A stretch of DNA of 64,000 nucleotides from Paramecium tetraurelia (lineage: Eukaryota; Ciliophora; Oligohymenophorea; Peniculida; Parameciidae). The position numbers and the translations under genes were made by a program. Location of the stretch: NCBI RefSeq assembly GCF_000165425.1, contig NW_001798972.1, positions 125,368 to 189,367 of the forward strand, read 5' to 3'. Positions 49,516-62,958 of this stretch are shown here, one piece after another. The notes beneath the pieces were generated by a model. The model was not told where the DNA came from. It saw only the letters and a program-made list of their open reading frames with translations, and ran no database searches. The stretch's first letter is position 1. Each line of letters begins with the position of its first letter.

Positions 49516-51072
49516 TCAATCCAATCCAGGAACAGGGAATTGAGAACTGAATGATACAACATCTTTTTTGAGTTTTTGGATATCAGGATGTTGGTCACCA
49601 TTCTTTGCCAACCAATCTTTGAAATCTTGTACTTTTGGTCCAGCTTCTCCCTTCACCTTTTGAGCTATAGCCACACCTCTATCAATGAAATCAGCTATTT
49701 ATGCAAATTCATCTTAATTAACTCCTCTGGATGTCATAGGTACTGATCTATTCATAGAATTATTGACTCTTACCCCATTCTCAATCCATTTGGTACCAAA
49801 GCTGACTTATCCTTTGGAACAGTATTCTTATTTACAGAAATATTGACTGCTTATAAAATGGATTCCACTCTTGCACCATCAATTGATTTAGGCTTTAAAT
49901 TGACCAATACCAAGTGATTGTCAGTTCCTCCTGAAACCAAAGAAAAGTCTTAGAATAAATTAAAATGAATACTTCTCTTCAATAATTCATCTGCCAATTT
50001 CTTGCTGTTCAATAGAACACTCATTTAATAGCTCTTAAATTCAGGGGTTTTAGCCTCTTCCAACGCCACAGCTATACTTGTTATAGTATGGAAATGGGGT
50101 CCTCCTTACAATCCAGGAAATACAGCTTGGTCAATTTTTGATTTAAGATCATAATTGATAGGTTTGCCATTCTTGTCGACTTCCTTTTGACCAACTCTAT
50201 AGAAAATAAGACTTCCTCTTGGTCCTCTCATTCTAAAAGTTGATATTAAAATAGATACGATTTGTGAGTAGTGGTCATAACGACATCTGCATATGGGAAT
50301 GGACTTGGTAATTATTCAGCTGCCATCATGCCTGCTGTATGTGAAATATCAGCTAATAAATATGCTTTGACACTATCGCAAATTTTTCTGATGGCTTGAA
50401 AATCTATAATTCTTGCATAAGCAGATGCTCCTGCAACTATCAATTTGGGTCTGAATGCTTTTGCCAGGACTTCCATTTATTCATAATCTATAAGTTCTGT
50501 TTCCTAAATAGATTTCTTTATTGTTTCTTACTTCATTTAATCTGTAAGGCATAACCTCAAAGTAACTGGAAACAGCAGAGACCTTTTTGGTTTCAGTCTG
50601 ATATCCATGTGACAAGTGACCTCCATGTGGAAGATCCAAACTCAATATTCTATCTTTAGGAGCCAACAATCCTGTGTAGATTGCAAAATTGGCAGGAGCC
50701 CCAGACAACATTTAAACATTGACACCCCATTCATTAGAATTCAAATTAAATGCATTTAGAGCTCTTTATTAACAAAGCAATTCCACTTTATCGTACACTT
50801 GTGTTCCTCCATAATATCTGGCTCCAGGATAACCTATTGATATTAGTGTACTTTTAAATACCTTCTGCGTATTTGGTAGACATCACAGAGCCCAAAGCTT
50901 CCAAGACTGCCTTCGAGCTGTGATTTTCAGATGGAATCAAGTTGATACTCTCTCTTTGTCTTTTGATTTCTTCTTAAATAAGGCCAAATATTGTGGGATC
51001 AGCCTAATTTAAGGTTAATCTCTGTCTTGGAACCAATCTGGAGAAACGATACACTGAGGTATATAATTACAT
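49516..51072 (-). CDS. SHMT: Serine hydroxymethyltransferase, probably mitochondrial
   Basis: A 482-residue PLP enzyme that interconverts serine and glycine with transfer of a one-carbon unit to tetrahydrofolate. Motifs are [74 protein letters not shown] and THKSMRGPRG with the PLP lysine. Further on are [15 protein letters not shown] and MTSRGV. The N-terminus [18 protein letters not shown] looks like a mitochondrial leader. Four introns (28, 28, 26 and 26 nt) give exactly 483 codons. All key residues are present. Confidence 0.95.
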
Positions 51073-51238
51073 TAATAATAATTTACAACGTGACGAATTA
51101 ATATTAAATTATATTTTGGATTGCAATTCCCTATAATAAAACTATTCACTTATAAAAAATCAATGGTTGGTCTGCATTTGTAATAATAAAATTGATTATA
51201 TCTTATTTACTTAATCATTATTCCTCATATTAATGATT

Positions 51239-52218
51239 TCACTATTCCATCTATTCAAGTTCCTCCTTGTTAATAAATGCATATTATAGAGAGGGTCGAT
51301 ATCCATCTAATTATTCCCATTTGAATCTGGGAATCTTGAAAATGGGCTAGCAGGATTTCTCTATGATAATTTATATGATCCTCTTAGTCTTCCATGCCAA
51401 ATCGTTGGCTTTGATTCTGGCACACTCTTCAACTTACAAGCAATCCATTATTAATTCTTTGGCATACTGGGGAATTCCATTGATGTTAATCTAAATCTGT
51501 TGAGCAACATAATTAAGCATTTCTTTTTCGAGTTGATCACTCTTCTTCGCTTTCCAAGGGTAATGTTGAGTGACCATAAAAAACAAAAGGACTCCCAAAC
51601 TCCAGATGTCATTTGCATATGGATCATATTGAGATCTATATTATAAGGGAATTATTACAATAATTTAGTTTATGGACTCATGTACATGGGAGTTCCTACA
51701 TATGTCCTTGAAGTGGTTTATTCATCATTTAGGAGTCTGGCAAATCCGAAATCGATTACTTTGATTTCTAATTTAGGTTTTGTACGAATCAAAATGTTTG
51801 AAGGCTTGATGTCTCTATGAACAATATGCATGTCATGTAGGAAACTGATTCCTGAAGCAATTTAATAAAATATCTGTAAGGCATCATCTTCTTGAATTTT
51901 GCCTTTCTTCTCGATGTAAGAATTGAGATCTAAAGAGTCTTTAAAACATTCCATTACGATATTATTGAAATTAGCACATTAGTAGAAATCCTTGTACCTT
52001 ATGAGATATTTGGATCCATTTTCCCCATCTTAATAAGGGATGCTCCTCATAGATTCGACTTCTTATCTGAAGATTTTATTGTCCAATCCAAGTTCCTGCT
52101 TGCTCATCTGTTTGACGGCCACCATTTCATTTGTGAAAGTATCAATTGCAGTGTACACAGTTCCATACATACCACTTCCCAACTTTTACTTCAAGTTTAT
52201 TTGATATCTGCTATTCAT
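51239..52218 (-). CDS. Serine/threonine protein kinase
   Basis: A 318-residue kinase with a short N-terminus. It has the glycine loop [19 protein letters not shown] (catalytic Lys), [22 protein letters not shown] and [13 protein letters not shown]. The activation segment ends GTPMYMSPQ rather than APE. All catalytic residues are present. A 23-nt intron after the activation segment makes the sum exact at 319 codons. DFGFARLL and LLFFMVT recall ULK/NIMA or calcium-regulated kinase groups, but the group needs alignment. The C-terminal tail of ~50 residues has no domain. It is divergent from the large LRR gene, 146 bp away. Confidence 0.9.
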
Positions 52219-52364
52219 TTTTAATATTAAACATATCACAGAGAATTGGGAGATGATTTCTTTTTATTTATTTATTTAATTCAGTGTATTTTGATTAACT
52301 TCGGAGTATTAACTGTGTCCCTGTTATAATATTGATTATTATATAATAATGTAAATAATAATTA

Positions 52365-55300
52365 ATGAGTGTCATACAAATTACTGCACCACAAACCTAG
52401 AATAATTTTAGATGGCTGATCTAAAAGCTGATTATGAAAATGAATCGAGAGTCAGACAGGAACTCAGAAGAAGCTGCCTATCGTATTAACAGAGGGGCTT
52501 TGACTTGCTTCACGACTTTGTGTAACACCTTAAGCATAAACAATCGAGTGATGTATTCCTTTTGAAATTCTCAATAGCGAAGTCAATTTATCTGGTTGTA
52601 ATATTAATGTTTACTACGCCATTGAAATCAGTGGATTGATACAAAAAAACAAGAATATTTAGATTTTGAACTTGGGCGACTGTAAAATTAATTCATTCGG
52701 TTTGAGTTGCATATTCAAGGCTGTAATTTTTCCTCCTTATCCCAGATGATTGATCACACAGGTCTCAAAATATTGAATCTATTCAACAATCAAGCATTTA
52801 CTACCTAAGTTGTCTAAGACTTTTGCAGATACGTGTTGGGAGGCAAAAACTTCTTGCAAGAAATCAATCTATCGCATTGCAATATTGAGAACTCATTGTT
52901 AGCCTAAATAATGGATAAAACTCATAATTTAAGCTCTTTAAGGTACTAAATAATTTATAATATCAAGACGACTGAAATTATCCTTGATGAATCTGAACTA
53001 CGAAGGAATAATCGCTCTATCCAGTATGATGTTGAATTACACTGGAAAATTGAGTTTGGATTATTTGGACATCTCCTACAATCAAATTAAAAATGATGGA
53101 ATTGCATTACTGGCAAGAGCATTATTCATGTCAGTCAGACTGATCAAGATTAAGTCCCTCAATCTCAATGGCAATCAGATTACTCAAACTGACTAATTAG
53201 AACAAATCATACTTAAAATTTAACTAGAGGAACTATATCTTTCTCATAATAAAATTGTAGAATTTTAAAATCAACATGTCCTAACATTAAAATTGTTAAA
53301 AATAGATTTGTCCCACAATAGAATTGAAGAAATACCAAACAATTTCTTCTTAAATGTAATGTATCTAAACCTATCCAACAATTTGATTGACACTGAAGGG
53401 GCCTATCAGATAAGTCAAGTACTATGTTGCAACATAGTTTAATGGGCTTATCTAGATTTAAGTACAATTAATTAATTCTCAGTAATAACAAAATTAAAAC
53501 TAAGGGTTTTATATCAATAGTTTATGCTTTGATTGAGAATATCTCTCTGATTAGTTTATCAGTGTCTAAAAATCAAATAGATGGTGAGGGTATCTTGGTT
53601 TATGTGTTTAATCATGAACAAATAAGATTGCAGTATTTAGATGTTTCATTAAATCAATTGAGGTATGATATTGTATACACATTGATTTCAATGATGAAAG
53701 AGTCAAGATTAAAGACTCTCCTATTGTCTTAATTAATAATTGATGATAATGAAATTTAAAGTGGAAAGCAGGATTGTTTCGAAATTAAATGTACAAACTT
53801 AAGAGAATTGGATTTCAGTTTTAATCCTCACATTATGTATCCAGTTCTAGAATCATTAAGTAACTAATACAATAGACTTGAATATTTGAATCTAAACTCA
53901 TGTCAACTGAATGAACCCATATTGATTGAGAGATTGAGTCAGCTAATAGAAAAGACCTACACTTTGACAACCCTATTAATAGCTCATAATAACTTAGGCG
54001 ATTTAAATTTATCCTCTTTCGAATTCTTAAACAGTGCTTTATCTAAGAATTCAACTTTAATTAACTTAGATATTTCAAGCAATAAATTAAAGAATGCAAT
54101 CTTACTACTTATAAATGGCATATCAAATTGTTGTTCTTTGAAAGTATTGAATATCAGCAATAATTTAATTGATGAAAATGAGGTGATAGTCAGAAAATTA
54201 CCACTGTTATTCAAAAATAGAAATTTATAATATGTAGATATGTCCAAAAATTGGATACATGGTTAAACTCTGTTCAGTATCAAAGCCATTATATAAAAGA
54301 TGCATTTGTCGTTTCCATAATTGTTATTGTCTAATCTCAAACTTACAGCCGACGACCTATTGATAATCTCTGATATTATATCGGATATCTACTCTTTTAA
54401 GATACTAGACATCAGCATGAATTAATCAATTGATTATATGAATAATTTCACTGCCCTATAAGATAATTAAACAATTAGTTCACTCACAATAAATAAAATG
54501 TAATGTCGCTTAGAGTCCTATTAAAATTTATAATAAGTATTGAAAAGAAATAAGCACTCTTTAAAACTCATTGAAATTTCCAACACTCTCATATCTCATA
54601 ATTATCTATACACTTTATTGTAAGGTATGAAATATACGAAATCTTTGACCTCCTTGATTTTGGAATATTAGGTAATAGAAAGTTATGCCCTTCTAAATTC
54701 ATTTCATGAATTGATTTAGATTAATACATTAAGGAATCTAGAATATCTAATTATCCAAAAGTCGACCTTGTCAATTGATTTTTTCTAGATTTTGAAGGAA
54801 ATCTTAAGACAATCCAATAAACTCATAGAATTGGATGTGAGCGAAAATAGGATTAATAAGCATAAATTTGAAATCTTATGTCAAGGGATTACTTTAAATA
54901 ATAGTTTGTAAATACTGAACATTGCAAATATCAAACTGAATGATTAAAAGTGTTAAATGTTAATTTAATCACTACTCAATAATAAGACTATCAAATAGAT
55001 TGATTTATCAAGAAATAACATTACTCAATAAAGTTACTACCATTTCTTTACTGTATTCAAAAATAATATCACACAAATTGAGAAGCTAAAATTCTCTAAA
55101 ACAAAGAAGAAAGCTCAAATTAAGATATATCCCGATTATAAATTTGATTTTTTTATTAATTTTCATAGGTAAGAACCAAGTTCATTATTATTTTTTAACT
55201 TAACTACACTAGACCTATCTAGAGTAAAGTATCAACAGGCTAATCTAGAATTGATTATAAACAGAATTAAGCCAGATTCAATATTATAAAATGTTACTAA

Positions 55301-57237
55301 GCTCTAGTTTAATGAATGTCAATTCCAGGATTCTCATTGTGAACAGCTTCAACAATTACTATAGAATTAATTGAAACTAAAGGAATTGTCTCTGGATAAA
55401 AACAATATAACTTCAGATGGATTTTATAAGATATTTAATATTATACTATAAAATAAAAGCCAATTGGAAAAATTAACAATATCCAAGTACAAATATTATT
55501 AAACCTTATAGCAATTAAATTGAAAATACAATCTTGCAGTTTAATTGTGAATAAAAATTATCGTTTTTCAAACTGCTTATCATCGATAATAATAAAGCTC
55601 TTGGATCTCAAGATCTATTGCTATTTTTAAAAAATAATAAAGGCTTGTATATCTATAACACTTGGAGCTAAATCTCAGAGGAACTAGCAATTTAAATAAT
55701 AGAATCCTACATACTTTACAGTGTGAATTATCATATAAAGAATACTCCTGATTATCTGAAAAATCTAATAATTAGGGATGCTAATTTGACAGATAATTTT
55801 CTTATTTGGTTTGGGACTAAGTATTTTAATTTTTAATAATTGGAGTGCATTGACTTTTCTGGTAGTACTAAATTTAGTACAAGTGTTGGGAAAATGCATA
55901 TGTACATAAGCATGATCAATGAATAATTTATGGAATACAATTTAATTTCTGGAAAGATAGACAATCAGTAAAGGATTATTAATATTTTTGATGATGGGAT
56001 ATTGTATTATCTATTGATTAAACTCAAAATGTACATACTAAAAAGAAACAACAGCATGAAATGGATAATTTAAATAATTAACAAAAAGTTATATCAGTAT
56101 ACAGATTTCAAATTAAGTAGTTCACTTTATAAATTTCTAAGGTAAAACAAAGTTTACATTCGAACTTATTGTGTAATCTAGTTAATTCTGGTGCCAATCT
56201 AGGCAATATTGAGTGTGATTTTAGCATTCTATTATGATTACAATATCGACCCGAGAGAATTGAAAATGGATTGCAAATATTAGAATCCATGTTACTTTTC
56301 TACTTATAATGAATATGCAATATTGATAAGTTTGATATATTTTCTGTTGGTTCTATACACTTAAGTGTTAAACTTGTATGTGGCAGTGAAAATTAGAGTA
56401 AAAGCAGTGCCAGATTATTGCATAAGAACATTTGAAGAAAAGAAGTTTTAAATTTATAAATACCCTCACAAATAAGAACTATTTTAGTTTTTCATTCTGT
56501 TGTTCATATCAGCAGATTACTACTTTGAATTTTAGGTGATTGGCTTATGTGTAAGCTTTATTGATTATTTATAAGACAACAACTTAATGAGAGAATTGCA
56601 ATATAAGTTTTTTGTTCAACTCTTTGTGCTGTCTTCAGTTGCTATAACAAAGTTCATCATAGTGATATACACCAATTACATCAACATGTATAATTTAATG
56701 AAAAATTTGGATGCTGATTAGGCAACGTTATTTTCATACATTTGGAAGATGAGTGAAAATAATTATGTTCTAGAGAATATTCTAAGGTAATATTGTCCAT
56801 AAATTGGAATTCAAGTCAAAAATCATCTATTAAACAGCAGATAAATTTAAGAATTGATCTAAGCTCTACTAATCGATTTGCCGTCTTTCATATGTATTAG
56901 CACATTTTATTCCCTTTCAACTTAATACTATGAATCCTAGTTTACATCTCACATTATACCTTCAGCATACTTTTTATTTATGATTGCTAATTTGAGAGTC
57001 TTAGTTGGATTCTTCTTTCACCTCAACATTGCACTTACAACACGACCTCCTTAGGTGAATGGGTTTGATTTGAATTAAACTCTCTTGTAAAGAAAATACC
57101 AATCATTCTAAAAAGAATGTGAGAAGCAGCCATATGAAACGTGTGAACCCCAAGAGGATGCAAGATTGATGAGTACTTTGATGAAATACAGAAGTGAGAA
57201 GCAAATAATTGTAGCATTAAATAAGAAAGAAAATTGA
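52365..57237 (+). CDS. Giant LRR protein with C-terminal multipass membrane domain
   Basis: About 1583 residues. From about residue 60 to beyond 1000 run many leucine-rich repeats of the ribonuclease-inhibitor type (LSLDYLDISYNQIKNDGIAL, LINLDISSNKLKNAILL, KLKELSLDKNNITSDGF). The last ~380 residues hold about six or seven membrane helices (LILVPIQAILSVILAFYY, YAILISLIYFLLVLYTQVL, FFVQLFVLSSVAITKFIIVI) and end EKQIIVALNKKEN. There is no clear signal peptide. Five introns (25, 23, 25, 23 and 25 nt) give an exact sum. The fourth (53482-53504) removes codons that themselves read like repeat consensus (NNKIKTK), so that junction is open. LRRs joined to a multipass module suggest a receptor, but this is inference. 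Confidence 0.75.
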
Positions 57238-57294
57238 ATATAAGATTGCATTCCTTTTATTTATATCAATTGGATTTATGTATCCTAAGATCTA

Positions 57295-58465
57295 TCAATT
57301 CGAAAGAAACTTTTTATAAGTGTCAGCATTTCTTCTAAGTATATCTTCAACTGGACCTAACAATCTCAAAAATGAATTGCTATCTAAATACACAACTACA
57401 CAATCAGTCTACATTTTGATATTATATCTACTTCCGCTTTTATTGTAGCTTATCTAGGCATCTTATGAATTAATGCCAATTCACCAAAATAATCCCCTGT
57501 TTGATAACGCAAGACTTCTTCCTATTATCCATTATTATCTTTAAATGCCGCCAAACTTCCTTCAGCAACCATGTAAAATTTATCTCCTTCTTCCCCTTCC
57601 TAAATGATCACTTGTCCTTCCAAGTATGAATGCTCCTTCAGACCATCACAAATTTGTGTCTTTTCATAGGCGTCCATTGATTATAATAACTCAACTTTAG
57701 AAAGTACCTCTTCATATTGTTGTCTCTTTTTCATAGTAGCATCTTTCACTATGTTATTGAAAGTGCTTCTGTCCAATGCAAAGAGAACCGAATCAACTTT
57801 TGCTTAGATTGAGGCTGCCCTAGGAGAATTATAGAGAAGAGATAATTCTCCGAACATATCACCTGACTTGTATTGCTTAAGGAATTTCGGTTCTTCATCT
57901 GTTGGTTTCATTCTCCTAAAGCAATCCAGTTCACCAGAAAATACTATGTAAAGTTCAGCTCCATCTTCTCCCTGATTGATTACCCAGTCATCCTTTGTGA
58001 AATGCTTTTCTTCCATGGCATTTACAACAATCTCTTATTCATGCTAGCCCAGTGCCTAAAACATAAACACTTTCATTAGTTTCTCCAATATTTATTACTT
58101 CTATTCTTCTGTTTTTGGTATCACTCTTGGTATGAAGTTCTCCTTCTTGTTGTGGATACCGAAGACTTCAGCACTTACAGAACTTCTGAACGCTTTTGAA
58201 TTTTTTGGTGGCAATGGCAATTCTTCAATTTCTTCATTGTCATCTTGATCAGATGATAAATTATATTCGACTGCAGTATTTAGATGCTGAGTCATACTGG
58301 AGTTATTTTTAAGTTATTCAAGGTATTGGATCATCCATTCAATCTGATGTAACATATGTAATTTACATAATTTTCAGGTTATGATTTAAACAGTTCATAT
58401 ACCATCTTCTGCAATACATCATTTACTTTTTCCTTATACCTTGCTATTCGTTCCTTATTATTCAT
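57295..58465 (-). CDS. PKAR: cAMP-dependent protein kinase regulatory subunit
   Basis: A 374-residue PKA-R. The N-terminus (VNDVLQKMVYELFKSQPENY, WMIQYLEQL) fits an RII-type docking/dimerisation domain. The inhibitor segment is FRSSVSAEVFG, with Ser at the phospho-acceptor position and Phe where Arg(P-3) is usual. Two cyclic-nucleotide domains follow, with phosphate-binding cassettes FGELSLLYNSPRAAS and FGELALIHKMPRQAT; both keep the Glu and Arg that bind cAMP. The C-terminus is LDSNSFLRLLGPVEDILRRN. Two 23-nt introns give exactly 375 codons. In Paramecium, PKA affects ciliary beat. Confidence 0.95.
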
Positions 58466-58877
58466 AATTATAAATTATGTTTTTGATTTATTATTTATTC
58501 GTTTCTGTAACTTAAATTTAAATCGCTCAATAAACTAGTATTTTAAAAACATAGTATAAACAACAAAATTGTTAGACCAAATACTAACATTTAAATGTGG
58601 TTTTCATCTGTATATCAGTAGTCATAACACAGTGGTTTCGTTTAGTCACACATGGATTAATTTGAATATATCGACGTTTTGAATGCGGGTTGAAAGACTT
58701 ATGATTTTAATATTGAATAGTATATAAATGGTATAATAATTGAACCTTCAATTAAATAATTAATAATATATATAATGAGCAATAAATAAGATGAGTCGAT
58801 AATAAAATTGATACCATTTACGTATTATGACATAGTTTATTAAATTATTTTAAAATCAATTATTATTAATAAATTCC
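58466..58877. other. Divergent intergenic region
   Basis: AT-rich space between the starts of PKA-R and the ABC transporter. It is among the longest divergent gaps in the window. I see no further gene. Confidence 0.5.
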
Positions 58878-61800
58878 ATGGACTTGCCTTCCTAATTTAA
58901 TCTTGAACTTCAACCAGTCAGCAATCAACAATTACCGCTTTTATAAAATTCTGAAGAAGAAAACCATGGGGAAAAGAGGTCCCTATTAACCTTGCTGTTC
59001 TTCTTGGATGTTTATCCAATGATGAAAGTATTGACAAACTTGATAATCTAGCAATCTCAACAAGTCTCCCTTGAAAGCGATTGCATCAAAGAGCTAAGAT
59101 TTGCGAAACGATCTCTTAAAATGCATGAGTAGTTTTCTTCCTATCTATAAAAGGATGGGAAGCTTATTAAATAGCTTTTATTATTCTTTATGTGTAATAT
59201 TCTATGTCATAATAGCTCCGCTTCTAAAGGTTATCCTAATTCTGTTAATATTAACATTGGGATAGCTTTGCATGCCTTTATTAATAAAAACTGTTATTGA
59301 CTTTATTAAGAGTGAAAATAGAGATGAAAATGATGCAATCTATTTGATTTTGGCCATTTTATTTCTCAGAATATTGAACATATTTTCCCAAGCTCATTCT
59401 AGAAGGATGATAGTATAATTTCAATGACATTAATAGCTTTGTGTAGGTTATGACGCCATGTCGGTAGTTAGTGTGGAAATAATGAGAAAGTGTTTGCGAG
59501 TTTCATTGTTAAGTACTACTGAATGGTCAAGCGGAGAAATAACAAATTTAATATAAGTAGATGCTCAGAAACTAATCCTAATTACAAGTTACATTTCTAG
59601 TGTATTAATGATACCTATACAATTAGGTATTTAATAATATGTTATATCCATTTAGGAATCAGTTTATATTTAATGTATAGTATGATAGGTCTGTCATTTT
59701 TGATTGGATGTACAATCATATTGATAATGATACTATTTAATATCTTTACAGGGAAGTAGATCGTGAAATCACAACGCAAATTATTGAAGGATAAAGATGA
59801 AAGAACAAAAATAGCCAATGAGATATTCTCATAAATTAAATTTATCAAAATTAATGCATTAGAAGAACACTTTTTGGTCAAAATAAATCAAGCAAGGGAG
59901 AAGGAGATAAGCAGCATCAAAAATAGACTCTATTACTCTGCAATTAATATATTTTCTGTATGGTTGACACCTTAGTTAATTTTGAGTATGACCTTTGGTT
60001 TATATGTGTATTTGGGGCATTAATTGAATCCCAGCACTACTTTTGCTATCATAAGCTTATTTTAGATTCTGCAACAACCTTTGCTTCAATTACCTATAGC
60101 TATTAATTCATTGATAGAAGCCAATCTTTCATTAAAAAGAATATCTAAATTTCTGGCTACAAATGATCTGATGACTAATTGCATACACACATCAGAGTTC
60201 AGAGATCCAACAGCAGCAGTTGACTTTTAGAATGGAATATTCTATTGGAACAAATTAATTAATAATTCAGTTGAATTAAATGGAAATTAGGAGGATCAGA
60301 ATGAAGGAGCAGATAATGTGAAGGAAAGATTCTAAGCACAATAAATAGAGTAGCCAATATTGAAAAATATCAATTTGAGAATAGAACCTGGAAAGTTTGT
60401 TTCGATAATTGGAGATGTAGGCTCTGGCAAGACTTCTTTCTTATAGGCACTTTTAGGAGAGATGATATACATTGAAGGGTATGGATAGCCGAAAATAAGA
60501 TTAAATGGGAAAATAGCATATGTTAGTTAGAAACCTTGGATACAAAATGCATCTGTTAAGGATAATATAATCTTTGGTAAATAATTTAATTAACAATAAT
60601 ATGACAATGCCATCTATTATTCTTGTTTAACTTAAGATTTGTAGATTTTAATTAATGGAGATTAAACTATGATAGGAGAAAAGGGAATCAATTTATCAGG
60701 AGGACAAAAAGCAAGAATCAGTTTGGCCAGGGCTATTTATAGTGATTCTGATATCATTCTTTTGGATGATCCATTAAGTGCTGTTGATGCTCATGTTGGG
60801 AATTTCATCATGAAAGAATGTTTATTAAGCAAATTAAAATCAACTACTAGAATTCTGATCACTCATGCTTTAAATTATTGTAAATATACAGATTATATTT
60901 ACCTATTTGAAAAGGGAGAAGTGATTGAGCAAGGTGCTTATAGAAGTATGCTCAAAAGTTAAAAGTTTTAGGAAATTAAAACAAAGTTTAACAATAATTA
61001 TAATGAAGATTTAGAAGATTCCCTATTGATTTCCAATCCATTAGAAAGTCTAGTGAAGCATACTAAATCTGAAAATAATAACAATATTAGTACCATTAGT
61101 ACTATCACTCAATTGAATTAATCTTAGTAAGATGAAGTGGATGATCTTATGATATTAGAAGAGAGATAGAAAGGTAACATTAATTATGAAGTCTTCTTGT
61201 AATATTTTGCTCATAATGGAGGTTGTCTAAGTTTCTCCTTAGTGATGATGATTATGGTTGTCTGGGTATTTTGTTACTTAGGTTCTAGCATATGGATTTC
61301 AAAGTGGGCTGCTTTGTCATCTACTGATGAAGAATTTTCAAGAAACACATTGTACTTTTCAATCTATTTCACTTTTGGCTTTATGCAGGCTTTCTTTGCC
61401 TTTCTTAGAGCCGTTACAATTATTCATTAATCAATTAAATCAGCTTAAATAGTCCACACCAAAATGATGAACACATTGATTTATGCTCCTCAATGTTCAT
61501 TTTTCGAAAGGGTACCTTAAGGTAGGATTATGAATAGACTCACTAAGGATATTAATTCATTGGATACTGAAATCTATTGGAATATCAGTTGGCTCTATAC
61601 TAAAGTCAGTCAATTGATTAGTAATACTTTTCTAAATGTATATGCAAGTACCTACCTTATAATACTTCCTATTTTGGGATTCTTCCTCATATGTTTCAAA
61701 ATGAACAGACTCTATATGAAAGCCTCCAGAGAACTTCAAAGACTAGAATTAATCAGTAAAAGCCCAATTCTAAGTTATTTCACTGAAACCTTATCAGGAT

Positions 61801-62958
61801 TATCTACAATCAGGGCTTATTAACAAACTAATGAATTTCTCTACAATTTTTCAAGAAAAATAGACACCAATAAAAAAATATATTACAAATAGGTTGAATC
61901 AAATGCATGGTTTTTATAAATCTTAGGATTGTCTAGTCTGATTGTAAACATCTCAGCTATTGTTTATTGCATCTATTACACTCAAAACCCAGCATTTGCA
62001 GGACTTCTAATGACATATGCCTCCAATATAGACATAAACATTCTTCAAACAGTTGAATCTTTAAGCCTATTAGAAAATGGCATTATTTCCTTTGAACGAT
62101 GTTTAGCATACACAAAGTAACATTAATATCTTATCATTAAGTGTAAAATCAGAGAAAAGAAATGAAAATAATGTCAGAGTGTAAAATTGGCCAAGACTTG
62201 GTGAAATCCAATTTGCTAACTTCTCTGTCTAATATCGTTCGAACCTCCCTCCTGCATTAACCAATTTAAATTTCAAAATTGATACCAAGGAAAAAATTGG
62301 AGTTGTTGGTAGAACTGGAGCTGGCAAATCATCCATCACCTTGAGTCTTTTAAGGATCTTAGAATCCTTAGAAGGACAAATACTAATTGATGGTGTTGAT
62401 ATTTCAACTTTATCCCTTAAGCAATTAAGGGAATCAATCACAATCATCTTACAAGATGCTGTAATATTCAATGCTACCATAAAAGAAAATCTAGATCCTT
62501 TAAGTCAAAGATCAAATGAAGAAATTTTAACCGCCATTAATTAATGTTGTTTGAATAGGTTAATCAGTAATAGGGATGGGCTAATGACTAAAATTTCAGA
62601 AGGTGGAGACAATCTAAGTGCTGGTGAAAAATAATTAATTTGTATCGCTAGAGCTATATTAAAAAAAACAAAAATTGTGATTATCGATGAAGCCACTGCA
62701 AACATTGATGTAGACACAGAACATAAGATTTAATAAGTTATTTAATCCGCATTTCAAAATTGCACTGTACTAACTATTGCTCATCGTATAAATACAATAT
62801 TACATTGTGATAAGTATTAAATTTACTATTAATCTAGAATTATAGTTATTGATAAAGGGTAGTTGAAAGAATATGGATTCACCCAAGAATTATTAAACGA
62901 TAAGAATTCTACATTCTATTCGATATATTAAGAAGCACTATAAAATGAAGCTCACTGA
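58878..62958 (+). CDS. Full-length ABCC/MRP-type ABC transporter
   Basis: A 1317-residue ABC exporter, two membrane domains and two nucleotide-binding domains (NBD). The N-terminal HGEKRSLLTLLFFLDVYP precedes membrane domain 1. NBD1 has Walker A GDVGSGKTS, LSGGQKARISLARAIY, Walker B IILLDDPLSAVDAHV and LITHAL. NBD2 has GRTGAGKSS, the divergent signature LSAGEKQLICIARAIL, IVIIDEATANID and TIAHRI. The second membrane domain includes RIMNRLTKDINSLD. Five introns (25, 24, 29, 25 and 24 nt) give an exact sum. The last (62814-62837) is a multiple of three and has no in-frame TGA, so retention would insert eight residues. Substrate unknown: organic anions, drugs or glutathione conjugates in the family. 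Confidence 0.93.

Noticed and set aside
58878-59140. A frame break near the start of the ABC transporter that suggested two genes.
   Set aside because: A 25-nt GTA...AAG intron just after LKMHE restores the frame, and the whole gene sums to complete codons.
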